Shown here: piece by piece, positions 37,972 through 48,989 of the stretch
How positions within the stretch are numbered: position 1 is the stretch's first letter
Layout of the letters: each line of letters opens with the position of its first letter
Origin: Cristatella mucedo
Lineage: Eukaryota > Bryozoa > Phylactolaemata > Cristatellidae
NCBI GenBank assembly: GCA_009760855.2
Contig: WPIO01000018.1
Span: forward strand, 4,939,501 to 5,003,500
Direction of reading: 5' to 3'
Length of the DNA: 64,000 nt
Notes under the pieces: generated by a model
Database searches by the model: none
Told to the model about the DNA's origin: nothing
The model's input: the letters and a program-made list of their open reading frames with translations, nothing else
Made by a program: the position numbers and the translations under genes

Positions 37972-38760
37972 TGGCCCGTGCAGCTGCCACTCTGCCATTG
38001 GACACTCCTGCCATTGTTGAAAATGCCTTTCTGGGAGGGACTGCCCCATGGCTGCCACTGCCATTGCATCTAGGGTGAATGGGACTCTTTGCATCTCTGG
38101 CACACCAGCCTTGCCGGCCGTGGTGACGTCGGTGCGGGCCGCAGGATGCTGTTGGCTACAGGAAGTTACAGAAGCTCACGTGCTCATGTTGCCACTTGGA
38201 TCGTCACGTGACAAGGCCGTCTGTTTATTGCCCGCTCGACTGTGCCAGTGCTTTGCCTGCAACGACGATCAGCTCCGTCTGACACTAGGCCGGCAGCTCC
38301 GCTGTCGCCGACTGATGGAAGTGTCACCTGAGTGCCGTCCGATTACGGCCGCCAGGCGACGCGAACCAGCCTGCCGCCAGTCCCACGATCGATGCTGAAG
38401 AGTCGAAGAGCTGGGGCTGCATACCGCATGGCATGCAGCCCCTGCTCGGCTGCACCGGTTTTACATGGCATCGCCGCACCCTAGTACAGCTAGATGATTA
38501 AGTGCTGCACTAATAAATCCTGCTGCCGCGTCAGCCAAGCCCGTGCAGCCAGATCGGTCAGAGCATCTGCTAGCCAGAAGTTGCCCTGAGGGGAGCCTAA
38601 AGAGCTCGTCCTCCTACCGGCTCAGTTGCACTCTCCTTATAGGCTGCTCTCTCTCTCACTCACTCTTTCTTTTTCTTTCTCTCACTCTCTGTCTGCCTGC
38701 CTGTCTCTCTAACTCTTTCACTCCCTCTTTCTCACTCTGTCTGTCTGTCTGTCTCTCTAT
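37972..38760. other. No gene recognised; possible distal 3' region of the KLF gene
   Basis: TTTATT at 38224-38229 is AATAAA on the minus strand. It is the nearest canonical polyadenylation hexamer I noticed downstream of the KLF stop codon, about 1.6 kb away. A CT-rich patch lies at 38648-38760. Confidence 0.35.
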
Positions 38761-38763
38761 CTC

Positions 38764-38874
38764 CACTACTGCTACTATTACTACTACTAGTAGTACTACT
38801 AATGCTACTATTACTACTACTACTAGTACTACTAATGCTACTAGTACTACTACTACTGGTACTACTACTACTAA
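38764..38874. repeat. (ACT)n imperfect microsatellite
   Basis: ACT/TACT units with interruptions, including a repeated CTACTAATGCTACTA word. Confidence 0.9.
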
Positions 38875-38999
38875 TCTCCCCAGCAATCGATGCCTATTCG
38901 GCATCCATGCCGAATCTCAGCCTACACAGCCGTTCCTCTAGCTGCTCGCCGTTGGCTTCGCTTGCGTAATGACGAAGAAATTAAAGATTCGAGTAATAT

Positions 39000-39831
39000 T
39001 AACGACGTTTTCTTATTATTAACCGAACCAAATTCTTGTATTCTCAAAAATCATAACAATAACGACCACCGCTAGCAAGTGCCAACAAATGCCGAATGCA
39101 TAGACATAAGCAAAGGGCCAAATATAAATATGTATAAATATAGCACTATACACGCCACCGTGTAAATGTATAAATAGCTTAAGTCTCTTGTGCGGTCTCG
39201 GTCCATTGCGTGAGCGCTCCGTCGCTGTCGAGAGGAGAAGTGCCAGCAGCCTCTTTCCACCAGCTCCTTCCAGGCGAGCTCAAGCTCGGTTCGCTCTGTC
39301 CCCGTTCCGTCGGTCTTCCTTCCTTCCTTCCTTCCTTCTTTCGCCACCACCAGAGCACCCACGAAGCCGCCCTCCGACCACGAAGGCAGGTGAGCACAGT
39401 CATGTGACTAGTTGTGAGAAACCCACCTTCGAGGGGCCAGCGAAGCGCTCCGCACCCGCTGGCCTCTCTCTCGAACGCAGCATCCTGCATACAGCGAGGA
39501 GTCCCGCATATATCGTTGCCTTCGTCGCGGCAGCCGCCGGTCTCGGCAACCGGCGATCTGTCCTGCGCCTGGGTTGCTGCTGCCCGCACAGCATTTGAGG
39601 CATGTTTCTGCTGCAGTGAAGCAGGCGACGACGAGCCCACGTGCTCGCGGAGGACACTGCGAGTCACCGGGTCGACAACGAGGACCCGCCCCGTCATCGT
39701 CGGCAGCACAGCGGCGGCAGCACGGGCGGCCGTCCGGCTGCTCCGGGTGCCGGGACCACCCGGAGGAGCGTGGGAGCGAGTGTTCTTGTCCTTTAGCGTG
39801 GCGGCTCACGTGGCCGCCGCTCACGGAGCTC
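39000..39831 (-). other. KLF gene 3' UTR (inferred), with AU-rich element cluster
   Basis: This follows the KLF stop codon on the minus strand. Four ATTTA pentamers lie within 51 bp (plus-strand TAAAT at 39125, 39135, 39163 and 39171), in an AT-rich context about 660 bp after the stop. ATTTA clusters in 3' UTRs are a known signal for rapid mRNA turnover and are common in immediate-early transcription factors. The end of the transcript is not established, and no clear polyadenylation hexamer was found directly after the cluster. A TTCC repeat lies at 39317-39337. Confidence 0.45.
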
Positions 39832-41133
39832 TCACATGTGGCGCTTCATGTGCAGCGACAGGTGGTCGCTGCGCGAGAACGAGCGCTCGCACAGCTCGCA
39901 CTGGAACGGCCGGTCGCCGGTGTGCTTGCGGAAGTGGCGCGTCAGCTCGTCGGAGCGGGCGAACTTCCAGCCGCAGCCCTTCCAGCCGCAGTGGTACGGC
40001 TTCTCGCCCGTGTGCGTTCGCAGGTGCGCCTTCAGGTGCGAGCTCTTCGTGTACATCTTGGCACAGCCCGGGTGCGAGCACGTGTGCACCGTGGCCTTCT
40101 TTCGCGCCCAGCTGCGGCGTCCGCGCTTCTTCGGTGGCTCGCTGCCGCACGGCACGCCGCCGCCGCCGGCGGCGGTGGCAGCCGCCGCCACGGCCACGGC
40201 AGCCGCTGCGGCGGCAAAGTCGCATCCGTACTGCGAGGGTGAGTGCGGCGGCGTCATAATCACCTGCTGTGGCAGCGGCTGCTGCTGCTGCTGCGGAAGC
40301 ATGTGAGCTTTGGTCAAGAGCTGCTGCTGCTGCTGAAGCTGCTGGAGCTGCTGGAAGACGGGCATCCCCGGCGAGTCTGCGTGCATCCGGTGCTGCGGTG
40401 CCTGCTGCTGCTGCTGCTGCTGATGTAGCGAGCAGTTGACGGGCGACAGTGGTGGACTCTGCACGTGCGGCGGAGACAGGCACACCGAGTAAGGCATCTG
40501 TCCATACATGTGCTGCTGCTGGTTCTGCTGAGGATGGCGATGCTGCTGGTGCTGCTGCTGCTGCTGGCTCTGGTAGGCAGGCGGCACAGCACCGTGGCAC
40601 AGCATCGGCTGCTGCAGCTGAAAGCCGCCGAACAGTTCGTCTCGCGTCGCATGCAGCATTCGCTGCTGCACCACCGAGGTGGCACCGAGGCAGTCGAGCG
40701 CAGCAGACGATGGCTGGCCGCCATAGGCGTCGGCTTGGGCTGGCTGCTGCGACCGCTGCTGCAGCGGCGGCGGCGGCAGCGGCTTGGATGCAGCGGCCTC
40801 GGCTGCGTAGGCTCGCGGCTCCTGCTTGATCCTGAACTCGGCTTTGGGCTCAAGGTCGGCAGCCGCAGCGGCGGCGGTGGCTGCGTAGCCCGAGTGCGAC
40901 AGGATGAACTCGAGGTCTAGAAGCTCGTCGCTCAGATCGAAGTCGCCCGGTGGCGTCAAAGGCGCGGCCGGGGCTGCCAACGGCCGCGGCTGCTGCTGCT
41001 GCGGCAGCTGCAGAGGCCGCGGCTGAGGGCTCCGGGCCGAGCAGCAGTCGTTCCTGCCGCCGCCGGATGCGGCCGCCGCGGAGGAGGACGCGGAGAAGCA
41101 GAGCTCCTCGACGAAAAAGCTCTCTGGCGTAGT
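39832..41133 (-). CDS. Kruppel-like transcription factor (KLF1/2/4 type), coding exon 2
   Basis: The product would be a nuclear zinc-finger factor binding GC/CACCC-type promoter elements. With exon 1 the protein is about 455 residues, between human KLF2 and KLF4 in length; exon 2 encodes residues 23-455. An acidic/hydrophobic segment, [18 protein letters not shown] (86-103), resembles the N-terminal activation domain of KLF4. IKQE (124-127) is a sumoylation-type motif. The middle is Q-rich with TPPHSP and SPPLSP motifs. A basic stretch, [12 protein letters not shown] (357-368), precedes three C2H2 fingers: Cys374/379-His392/396, Cys404/409-His422/426 and Cys434/437-His450/454, joined by TGEKPYHC and TGDRPFQC linkers and ending LHMKRHM and TGA. 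The exon starts after a good acceptor (CCTTCCTTTCTAG). No intron interrupts the fingers. KLF1, KLF2 and KLF4 cannot be separated by eye. Confidence 0.95.
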   Translation of the reverse strand, partial: TTPESFFVEELCFSASSSAAAASGGGRNDCCSARSPQPRPLQLPQQQQPRPLAAPAAPLTPPGDFDLSDELLDLEFILSHSGYAATAAAAAADLEPKAEFRIKQEPRAYAAEAAASKPLPPPPLQQRSQQPAQADAYGGQPSSAALDCLGATSVVQQRMLHATRDELFGGFQLQQPMLCHGAVPPAYQSQQQQQHQQHRHPQQNQQQHMYGQMPYSVCLSPPHVQSPPLSPVNCSLHQQQQQQQAPQHRMHADSPGMPVFQQLQQLQQQQQLLTKAHMLPQQQQQPLPQQVIMTPPHSPSQYGCDFAAAAAAVAVAAAATAAGGGGVPCGSEPPKKRGRRSWARKKATVHTCSHPGCAKMYTKSSHLKAHLRTHTGEKPYHCGWKGCGWKFARSDELTRHFRKHTGDRPFQCELCERSFSRSDHLSLHMKRHM

Positions 41134-41311
41134 CTAGAAAGGAAGGGCGCCGAAGGCCAAGGTCAGCGAACGACCAACCGTGCGGCAGCAGGCCGGCGAT
41201 GCTCCGCGCGGGGCGGTTCGCGAAGGGGGAGCACGCTCCGGCGACGCTCGGCCGCAAGCGAGCCGAGCCGAGCCAGCGGACCAACCGGCGGCGGCGGCGG
41301 CCGGCGCTTAC
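41134..41311 (-). other. KLF intron 1 (GT-AG, 178 bp, phase 0)
   Basis: On the minus strand the donor is CAAATG followed by GTAAGCGCC, and the acceptor is CCCTTCCTTTCTAG followed by ACTACGCC. Both exon frames join in phase 0. The exon 2 frame has an in-frame TAG at the acceptor itself, so splicing is needed to extend the protein upstream. Confidence 0.85.
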
Positions 41312-41377
41312 CATTTGCTGACAGTTGCCGTGCGCGTACACGTACGAAAAATCCATGGACATCGGTGGCGACTGCAT
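41312..41377 (-). CDS. Kruppel-like factor, coding exon 1 (N-terminus)
   Basis: Encodes MQSPPMSMDFSYVYAHGNCQ plus QM and ends exactly at the intron donor. The frame is closed upstream by a TAA at 41450-41452, and the first ATG in that frame is at 41375-41377. Two further ATGs (41360-41362 and 41354-41356) could be used instead; the third has G at +4. A short first coding exon before a large second exon is the usual layout of KLF1/2/4-type genes. The N-terminus has no recognisable domain, so the exon rests on splice signals and frame, not on protein similarity. Confidence 0.75.
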
Positions 41378-41485
41378 GAACAGCAGCGGCAGCGTCGGCG
41401 GGGAAAAGCACGCTCGCACTGTTGAGCACACACTGGAGCAGATGACGGGTTACCTGCGAAGCGCTTACTTGTAGCCGCGCGCCGT

Positions 41486-41525
41486 CCAATCAGATGTCGC
41501 TTTAAAAATAGGAGGGGTATATAAA
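41486..41525. promoter_or_regulatory. Candidate KLF promoter: TATA box, MEF2-type site and CCAAT box
   Basis: TATATAAA lies at 41518-41525 and reads TTTATATA on the minus strand. A minus-strand start about 30 bp on (near 41490) would give a 5' UTR of about 110 nt to the first [16 protein letters not shown] at 41502-41511 fits the MEF2 consensus YTAWWWWTAR perfectly. CCAAT is at 41486-41490 on the plus strand. MEF2 control of KLF2 and KLF4 promoters is established in mammals; here it is an inference. CCAAT upstream of TATA on the plus strand would equally suit a divergent plus-strand transcript. Confidence 0.5.
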
Positions 41526-42035
41526 GAGCCGGCTCGGCTCGGCTCAGCGCCGGCGGTGCTTCCATTCCGCCGGTCGGTCGGGTCCAGTCGGGTCACGTGA
41601 GCGCGGCAGCGGAATCCGCGCGACGCGCGGTCGCACGTCAGTCGGGGGCTCCTGCTCCTCCCCCGCAGCCCCGGCGAACGCCGGCAGGCGATGGAGCGGG
41701 CTGCGACAGACGGCGTGGTGGGGGGGGGCGATTGGCGCAGGGGCGTTCGCGATCGCCCCTGCCCTCCCGACCGAGGCTGAGCCGTCGGCGGCCGAGCGTT
41801 CGCCTTGACCCTCGAGGCTGGCCGTGACGCCGGCGGCGGCCGCGAAGACGATGCATGCGATGTCGTTTCTTGCGAGTCTCGTGGGCCTCCTCCATCGCCG
41901 GCCCGATTGTTTTACATAGATAGACGAGGCCATCGGCTATCCGAGGCCATCCGCTATCGATCCGCACGGCAGTATCGGGGTAATCGAGAATCGACTCGTC
42001 GACTAGAAGTCGGAAGTATAGTTCCGGAACCTTAG
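41526..42035. other. CpG-rich upstream region of KLF, no second gene recognised
   Basis: High CpG density with GGCTCGGCTCGGCTC near 41531-41545. I looked for a plus-strand gene that could share the promoter and found no domain-bearing frame. GGGGCGATTGGCG at about 41725 contains an inverted CCAAT. Confidence 0.45.
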
Positions 42036-42072
42036 CTCTCCCTCCCTCTCTCCCTCTCTCTCTCCCTCTCTC

Positions 42073-42126
<54 letters not shown>
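42036..42126. repeat. (CT)n microsatellite with CCCT interruptions
   Basis: CTCTCTCCCT variants passing into pure CT at about 42081-42126. Confidence 0.96.
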
Positions 42127-43127
<1,001 letters not shown>

Positions 43128-44739
43128 TGGCCAGCGGCTCTGCAGGCCCGAGGGCCGCCGTCACCACGGCCGGCCAGCGGAGCGGAACGAACCCCACGCA
43201 GCAAAACGCTTCGTAATTGGCTAGCCCCGCGTGCGATCGACGTGCGGCCATTCCCGGCCCCGGCGAGCACTCGCTCGCGGAAACGTCCTGTCGCCTCGAG
43301 CGTGTCCCGTGAGCAACAGGGCACCGGCGGGTTTTTGTCGCGCAAGCCGCGGCACTCGGCGACGACGAGAGGCTGCCGACGCCGCTGCCCAGGACATTTC
43401 GCTGGTCGGCGCCCCCCCCCCCCCCCCTGCGAACACGCCCGCGTCTCCCTGCCGCAGGAAGCCGAGCGTCTGCCAAACATCTGAGGCGCACGCACGTCGC
43501 TGGCACGTCGTCTGCAATGGAAAGGACGCCGCTGACACGGCGCTCCGGCGCCTGTCCCGCGCCTCCGCTGCCAGCTCCGATTGGCGGAATGCTCGCGGGC
43601 GTGCATTAACTTCTCGGTGGACGCTCGGGTTTCGAAAGAGGCGACGCCGGACGACGGGCGAGCGGGCACCGCGTCGCGGCGGCGGCGGCGGCGGCGGCTC
43701 GTAGTCATCGTCGTCGTCGTTCCGCTCAGGCCTCCGTCGGAGACGCGCCGAGCGACGGCCGAGGCTACCGCAGCCGCCGACTGCGGCGTCGGCGATTCGG
43801 GCTGGCGCCGCGCCATCAGCTGGGCGGCGGCAGCGGTGCGGCGCTCGCTTCCGCCGGATAGCGAGATTAGCCGGAAGCGAAGGGCCGCAAGATCTCGGCG
43901 CTCGCTTCACGTCGCTCGTGGTCACGGAGCTCGTTCGAACGCGAATCGTTTTCTTTACATTTTCATTTATAAACCTTGTCCTTACATTGTATTTTCAAGC
44001 GCTCGTCGCTAGCGACTGGTGTGCTCGGCACAAAAAGCGGCCCCGACGCCGCTGCCGCCGTTGCCTCGGGAACCAAACTAGCCGACAAGTAGAAGCTGGA
44101 AATAACTAGCGACAAGCCTCCGAGAGAGACGGCTGGTGCCCAACCGCCGTCGCTCCACGAGCCCCGCCGTCGCCCCCAGACCCCCTCCCCGACCCTCCAT
44201 TGCTGAACAGACGGGATTAGGAAAAGACTATGTCGGCGTCTCCCGGATGGCGTTCCTAGCCGCAGCCTCCGAGTGGCTAGAAAGGTGCAGCAGCTCGCTG
44301 ACGAGTCTCGCGGGGGAGGGTCGATCGGGGGGAGGGTCGATCGGGGATGGGCGCAATGCACGCTTACGGGAGGCAACTAACTAATGCTACCACTCGATCC
44401 AAGTTCGCACGCTGCCACCGCCGCCGCCGCTGCTTTGGCCGCCGCGTGACGCACGCCCCCGGCCGCCATTCATCTCTCTGCACATCGTTAACCTCGGGCC
44501 GTCAGCACCGGCTGGCCGGCCGCCAAGACGGCCGCTCGGCCCGCCGCCACCGCACAGCCCCCCCCCGCCACTGAGCTTCCACAGCCGCCGCAGCCGCCGC
44601 AGCCGCCGCCGCCGCAGCCGCCATGTACGACCGGCGCTCGCCACGCGAGCTCTGCGGCGAGCGCAGCCCCGCGAGACGACTCGACGGTCGGAATCTGGTG
44701 CAGCAGCTGATAAACTGAATGCTTATCGTGCCGACATTC
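43128..44739. other. CpG-rich DNA, no gene recognised
   Basis: A short GGC run is at 43678-43697 and a C-run at 43412-43426. CAGCCGCCG words are tandem at 44580-44620. No domain-bearing frame was found. Confidence 0.45.
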
Positions 44740-44744
44740 GATTC

Positions 44745-45350
44745 TGAATGTCGGAAAACTTCTTGAAACTAAATGACGATACAACCGGACTGCTGCTGCT
44801 CATAGGACACCCTAAGCGTGGGGCTGGATTAAAAGGCTTTGCTGTTCTATTAGGTGATGCTATCGTGCGACCGTCACCGCGTGCTCGAAATTTCGGTGTC
44901 GTTTTCGGCAGCTGCCTCAATTTTAAAAGCTTCATTCAGAAACCTGCTTCTACAGCTAGCCGTCACGTCCGATCCATATCTAAGATAAGGAGCTGTCTTG
45001 CAGAAGCTTACAAAAGATTTAACTAGCTCCTTAGTTCTGTCTCGACTTGATTATTGTAATTCCCTTTTGTCTGGGCTACCGAAAAAAGCAACTAGGCCAC
45101 TGCAGCTGGCTGTGAATATGGCTGCAAGGCTAGTTTTCGAGTCCAGAGGTTTGACCACGCGTCTCCTTTGCTAAAAGAGCTAGGATGGCTGCCGGTTAAT
45201 CAACGAATGCAGAGCAAATTTCTTACGCTGACCCACAAGGCCCGCCAAGGCTTGGCTCCTCCATACCTAGCTGAACTGCTGCACCAGTTTCAGCCTCTTC
45301 GTGCCTTCAGGTCCTTCAGGTGTGGACAATAAATTAGCAGTTCCTCCGCT
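44745..45350 (+). pseudogene. LINE (CR1/L2-type) ORF2 C-terminal fragment, frameshifted
   Basis: Open from 44748: MSENFLKLNDDTTGLLLLIG, then RNFGVVFGSCLNFKSFI and [19 protein letters not shown]. After a frame change come [19 protein letters not shown] and [13 protein letters not shown]. After another come [36 protein letters not shown] and QFQPLR. These are the successive conserved blocks after the reverse-transcriptase active site in CR1/L2 elements. The fragment has at least two frameshifts, no YADD region and no 3' UTR, so it is dead. Confidence 0.88.
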
Positions 45351-45712
45351 TCAAGCAGGTGGCTGAGCGGGTAGCTCCGAGGCCGCCGCCGCAGCGCGTC
45401 CAGCCGTCCTCTGCGGCCGCGTCCTTCGTCGCGCCGCCGCCGCATGTTCGCGGAATGCGACGCCGGCGGCGGCGGCCGGCGGCTCAAAGGCGCGCTCGCT
45501 CGGCGAAGCTTCGGTCGAGCGCGCGTAGCCAGCCCCGTCGCCGGTCGTCGCGCGGCGAGGTCGGCGTCCGGTCAGTATCCTGCCGATAGAGTGCTCTCGG
45601 TCGGCGCCGCCGCCGCCGCCGCCCAGAGCTCGCGGAGCTCGGCCGGCGCCGACGGCGCAGCGCCGATGCGTCCGACGACGAGCACGGCTAGCGGTCGCGA
45701 TGCCGCCGCTCC
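45351..45712. other. GC-rich DNA, no gene recognised
   Basis: GCCGCCGCC patches without a domain-bearing frame. Confidence 0.45.
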
Positions 45713-45714
45713 TC

Positions 45715-45875
45715 ATTGAGAGGCAGAAGAATCTTTGTGGCTAGCGCCAACGCTTGCAGTGGGCGATACAGGATCGCCCACTGTAGGATTCGAACCCGCT
45801 ACATCGGTCGCCAACAGCGAGCACTTTACCTCTTGGGCTATCTCGGCAAGCAGGCGCTGTCGAGGCATGGCAATC
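45715..45875 (-). mobile_element. SINE2 copy
   Basis: Plus-strand GAGGCAGAAGAATCTTTGTG (tail), GCTAGCGCCAACGCTTGCAG, then TAGGATTCGAACCCGCTACA (reverse B box) and GCGAGCACTTTACCTCTTGG (reverse A box). An 11-bp inverted repeat (CAGTGGGCGAT at 45757-45767 and its complement at 45773-45783) lies in the body. Confidence 0.8.
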
Positions 45876-45954
45876 GTATAAGCTGAAAAATATGCACGTA
45901 GCTTATCATTCAAATAGATTTATATAGCTCTGAGCCCACCGATGGGCCGTACAT

Positions 45955-45955
45955 A

Positions 45956-45994
<39 letters not shown>

Positions 45995-46052
45995 GTATAT
46001 ATATATTATGTATATATATGTGTATATGTATATGTATATATATATGTATGTA
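45955..46052. repeat. (TA)n-rich microsatellite
   Basis: TA runs with ATGTATATATATTATGTA and GTATATGTATATG variants. ATTTATATAGCTCTGAGCCC at 45919-45938 recalls a SINE1 tail in reverse just before it. Confidence 0.93.
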
Positions 46053-47815
46053 TATAATGACGGTATAGCGCTAGACGGGCAGAAAGAAAAAAGGATTTTT
46101 TTATATACGCATTGCATCCCACACGCGCATCCCTGAGAGTTGAACCTCCGAAACCTGGATCGAGCTGGCACACCAATTCATTCCTTTTGAACGAGGCTCG
46201 CGGCTGCTGCCACTCATCGCCCGTCGCTGCAGCGAGCATTCGCTCGACTTTGATCGCCTCCGGGCGATATAGGTTTCAGTCGACTCCGACTCAGCAGAGT
46301 CACAGACAGTCAGTCAACTGGAATTGTCGGAGCATTAGAATTGCCAAAGCGGAAGCGGATGGTGCTAACTATGCCTGGTCACGAGTCGAGTCCACGATCT
46401 GCGAAGGTCTGCGCTCAGCTTACTTCCGTGTTCTATTCTAGATTCGCTTCGACCAGGCTGCGGCGGCGGCGGCGGACTTCGCCGCCTGGTGGCGGAAATT
46501 GTGGCAGAGAGCGATCGCCGCGGCGATCGGCCCAAAACCGCTGTTGCGCCAGAAATGCTCGCTGCCGTCGGTGGCCGCCGCCGAGACGTTCGCCCGTCGA
46601 CTAGCGGCGCGCGGCGCGCTCGAGCTGCGAAGCCGAAGCGGAAATCGAGCGAACCAGCTCGCGTACATTGCATAATCGTCTGGAGGACGTGACCGCGAGG
46701 CGGTTCCGGTCTGTCGCCTCGCTACCGCCGAGGCTGCCGCCGAGTTGCCGAGTTTCGAAGTCTGAGTCACTCTAGACGATTGCTGGCCGCAATCGTTGGG
46801 CAGGCAGGCAGCTAGCTGTCAGCCAGAAGACGACGCTCGGGACGCGATGGCCAGCCGACGGCCATCGTCCTTCACGACCGCTGTCGCTCGCTCGGTCACG
46901 ACCGGGCACGCCCGCCTGACCTGGCGCGCGTAGAGACGGACCTACGAACGGTCGCGCGGTCGCAGTGGTCGCTTCGGACTTTCGGCGAGAGCTAGCTAGC
47001 TGGCTAGCTCCCTTGCAGCGCTTGCACTCGGCGGCCAGTGCTGCCAGGCCGATCGCCCAAGCCGGCCTAGACGGCTCGCCGAGCCGCCGCGAGATCTCGT
47101 CGGCGCCGTGCGTCCCTTCGCTCGGGCGAAAGCGAGGCCGTGGGGCGTTCGCGTTAGCGCACGTCATCTCTTTAGCGCGAGGCCCCCGCGCCCGTCCCGC
47201 TCCACCCCATTTCCGCCGCGTATCGGCTAAAGTCGCTTCCCCTACATTGAAGAGCCTTAGGCAGGCAGCGCGCACGTACTCGACCCGCTCGACTACGCGC
47301 CTCTTTGGTGGAGTATGGCCGATAGGGGTGGGGAGTTATACCCTCACCCCTTTAAAAAGCTATGCCCTCACCACGGGCTTCGCTAAGCTTATCTAAAAGA
47401 ATTTCCCATTTATCAACTCTAAAATGTGATATCCTTTTTTAAAAAAATGCGAGAGTCCCTCCGGAAGTTAAACCTGGCCTTGTGCGTGCGCCCTGGCCGC
47501 AGGGACTCTAGGAGCCTCGTCTAAATTAAAAGGCAGTTGCCTCTTCCGGAGAAACTCAACCTAGAATGTGCCACGCCGAGAAGCCGCCAGAGCTGCCCTT
47601 CCGCCGTGCGCCCTTTCTGTTCAGCGATTTCATTCTTATCAAACACTCTTCGCGCCGGTAGGCCCCTCGCTGATAGCACGGCTTAGGTGGTGCGAGGGCA
47701 GAGGACTAAATGAAGGCCGGCCATTTGTCCCTCATAGCGGTCCCGTGTTAGAATAATCGGAAACGACCTGGCTGACTAGCTGACGTCTTTCCGGCCGCTC
47801 GCTGCACTTAGCGTC
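46053..47815. other. GC-rich DNA, no gene recognised
   Basis: GAGAGTCCCTCCGG near 47450 faces CCGCAGGGACTCTAGG near 47500, an imperfect inverted repeat. Frames at 46365-46770 and 46772-47275 have no recognisable domain and are explained by GC-rich composition. Confidence 0.45.
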
Positions 47816-48325
47816 GTAGTTGTCACATCGAACCACTTGTCGCCGACCTGCACTGGCTTCTAGTCAAGCAGCGCATCGACGTCAAAGTTCTGTCACTGAC
47901 TTGTAGGTCCCTTCATTCTCTGGCTCCAGCTTGCCTATCAGAACTACTCCCCCACCAGACGAAGGATCGTACCACCTTATCTTTGAAATCTAATCGCTTA
48001 GCCATACTTCGTACGAACCTCAAAACCACTGGAGACTGTGCCATCAGTTCATACGCTTCCAAAGCCTGGAACTCACTACCGACGCACGTTACGACGTCCC
48101 GTGACATGACGACATTTAAAAAGAAGCTTAAAACGCACCTGTTTATTACAGTATTTGGTGGGCCTTTGTGATTCGTCCGTCGTGTGCATGTACCTGCTTA
48201 CATTGTGCCTGCTGCTTGTGGATACTACCGCAAAACATTTGGAACGGCTTTCTTTGCAGCATCTTAAAGTGCCTTAAGTGAGAGTCAGGTCCCTGATGGT
48301 GCTATACAAATTTATTATTATTAGT
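47815..48325 (+). mobile_element. LINE family A, C-terminal ORF and 3' UTR
   Basis: One uninterrupted frame from about 47824 to the TGA at 48169-48171 reads HIEPLVADLHWLLVKQRIDV, SLTCRSLHSLAPACLSELL, SNRLAILRTNLKTTGDCAIS, SKAWNSLPTHVTTSRDMTTF and KKKLKTHLFITVFGGPL. This is the classic CR1/L2 ORF2 C-terminus. The UTR begins TTCGTCCGTCGTGTGCATGT, like the left-edge copy, and ends with a diverged tail (AAAGTGCCTTAAGTGAGAGT, then GATGGTGCTATACAAATT) and an ATT/AGT run. It is 5'-truncated but less damaged than the other coding fragments. Confidence 0.9.
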
Positions 48326-48435
48326 AGTAGTAGTAGCAGTAGTAGAAGCCGCAGGCTACCCCTGTTAAGCGGCCTACGGGGCTGATTTACAAATCCCCGC
48401 AAAATCTGGCAGCTCCTTAACCGGGGCGTCTGCCA

Positions 48436-48989
48436 GCCTGCAGTATGGCCGCCTGCAGTATGGCCGCCTGCAGTATGGCCGCCTGCAGTATGGCCGCCTG
48501 CAGTATGGCCGCCTGCAGTATGGCCGCCTGCAGTATGGCCGCCTGCAGTATGGCCGCCTGCAGTATGGCCGCCTGCAGTATGGCCGCCTGCAGTATGGCC
48601 GCCTGCGCCTGCAGTATGGCCGCCTGCAGTATGGCCGCCTGCAGTATGGCCGCCTGCAGTATGGCCGCCTGCAGTATGGCCGCCTGCAGTATGGCCGCCT
48701 GCAGTATGGCCGCCTGCAGTATGGCCGCCTGCAGTATGGCCGCCTGCAGTATGGCCGCCTGCAGTATGGCCGCCTGCAGTATGGCCGCCTGCAGTATGGC
48801 CGCCTGCAGTATGGCCGCCTGCAGTATGGCCGCCTGCAGTATGGCCGCCTGCAGTATGGCCGCCTGCAGTATGGCCGCCTGCAGTATGGCCGCCTGCAGT
48901 ATGGCCGCCTGCAGTATGGCCGCCTGCAGTATGGCCGCCTGCAGTATGGCCGCCTGCAGTATGGCCGCCTGCAGTATGGCCGCCTGCAG
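48436..48989. repeat. 15-bp minisatellite, 36 units, nearly perfect
   Basis: Unit GCCTGCAGTATGGCC: 11 copies (48436-48600), a 6-bp partial GCCTGC (48601-48606), 25 copies (48607-48981) and an 8-bp partial unit. Because 15 and 6 are multiples of three, frames on both strands stay open throughout (MAACS repeats forward, AAILQ repeats reverse). No flanking coding evidence was seen, so these frames are not called genes. Confidence 0.98.

Noticed and set aside
37812-38103. A polyglutamine protein exon
   Set aside because: The CTG run is open in every frame and no flanking sequence looks coding; it adjoins a dead LINE fragment.
39414-40259. Plus-strand 281-codon frame overlapping the KLF exon
   Set aside because: It is antisense to the zinc-finger exon, which explains its openness; low-complexity R/A/S composition, no domain.
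48436-48989. CRISPR-like regular repeat
   Set aside because: Units are contiguous with no spacers, and the DNA is eukaryotic.
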